This document shows positions 37,069 through 37,137 of a stretch of 37,137 bases of DNA, piece after piece. The notes beneath the pieces were generated by a model. That model was not told the origin of the DNA. It ran no database searches and was given only the letters and a program-made list of their open reading frames with translations. Every line of letters starts with the position of its first letter. Position 1 is the stretch's first letter. The translations under genes and the position numbers were made by a program. Source of the DNA: Rhodobacter sp. (GTDB lineage Bacteria; Pseudomonadota; Alphaproteobacteria; Rhodobacterales; Rhodobacteraceae); assembly GCA_026708635.1 (NCBI GenBank), contig JAPOUP010000006.1:1-37137 (forward strand). The letters run 5' to 3'.

Positions 37069-37137
37069 GGTCAGTATCTCCAGTTTTCTGTATGACTGTA
37101 GGCATGCTAGCGATTTATTCCACGCTTTTGGATGGTT
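37069..37137 (-). promoter_or_regulatory. Upstream region of ilvC, cut by window edge
   Basis: Contains the ribosome site (GGAGAT) and a moderately AT-rich stretch (TGGAATAAATCGC on the minus strand) that could be part of the promoter. No attenuator hairpin or leader peptide was seen in the short part available. Confidence 0.3.

Overview
The window is high-GC DNA with dense, co-oriented operons. Several traits point to an alphaproteobacterium, most likely in or near the marine Rhodobacterales: an mdh-sucC-sucD-sucA-sucB-lpdA block, a short TIGR02300-type acidic protein, a marine-looking Amt transporter, a SoeABC-type sulfite dehydrogenase, and folB-folP-glmM with a FolB that carries a C-terminal extension. 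The taxonomic placement is inferred from gene content and order and was not computed.

Layout. (1) 454-2804: a CoA-transferase and an enoyl-CoA hydratase in a 4-nt overlapping pair. (2) 2805-3825: a kilobase without a convincing gene that ends in an AT-rich promoter-like island, then a solitary ammonium transporter (3826-5139) and a strong hairpin. (3) 5648-15030: a carbohydrate cluster. An aldo/keto reductase is divergent from an acyl-CoA dehydrogenase, SDR, DUF993 (DHDPS-like) protein and sugar-phosphate isomerase. These are followed by a complete CUT1-type sugar ABC transporter (binding protein, two permeases, ATPase) and an intrinsic terminator. Two matching palindromes sit directly in front of the two divergent starts. 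(4) 15221-17190: tRNA-Ala(GGC), the TIGR02300-like protein, a YgjP/M48-type metallopeptidase and a fragment that looks like a decayed AAA ATPase. (5) 17333-26618, minus strand: the lower TCA-cycle operon, read as mdh, sucC, sucD, sucA, sucB, lpdA. (6) 26782-31302, minus strand: soeABC-type cytoplasm-facing molybdoenzyme genes. (7) 31953-35970: a SleB-type cell-wall hydrolase, then the folB-folP-glmM operon. (8) 36046-37068, minus strand: ilvC, with its start near the window edge.

How the genes work together. The TCA block turns 2-oxoglutarate into succinate via succinyl-CoA and oxidises malate. SoeABC would pass electrons from cytoplasmic sulfite to the quinone pool, as expected in organisms that degrade organosulfonates or reduced sulfur. 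The most interesting region is the carbohydrate cluster: it couples a sugar importer and sugar-type enzymes (AKR, SDR, xylose-isomerase-like TIM barrel, DHDPS-like DUF993) to an acyl-CoA dehydrogenase. No catabolic route known to me uses exactly this set, so it is the best candidate for an undescribed pathway.

Limits: all calls come from reading protein motifs, gene order and short DNA motifs by eye. No similarity search, folding or promoter prediction was run.
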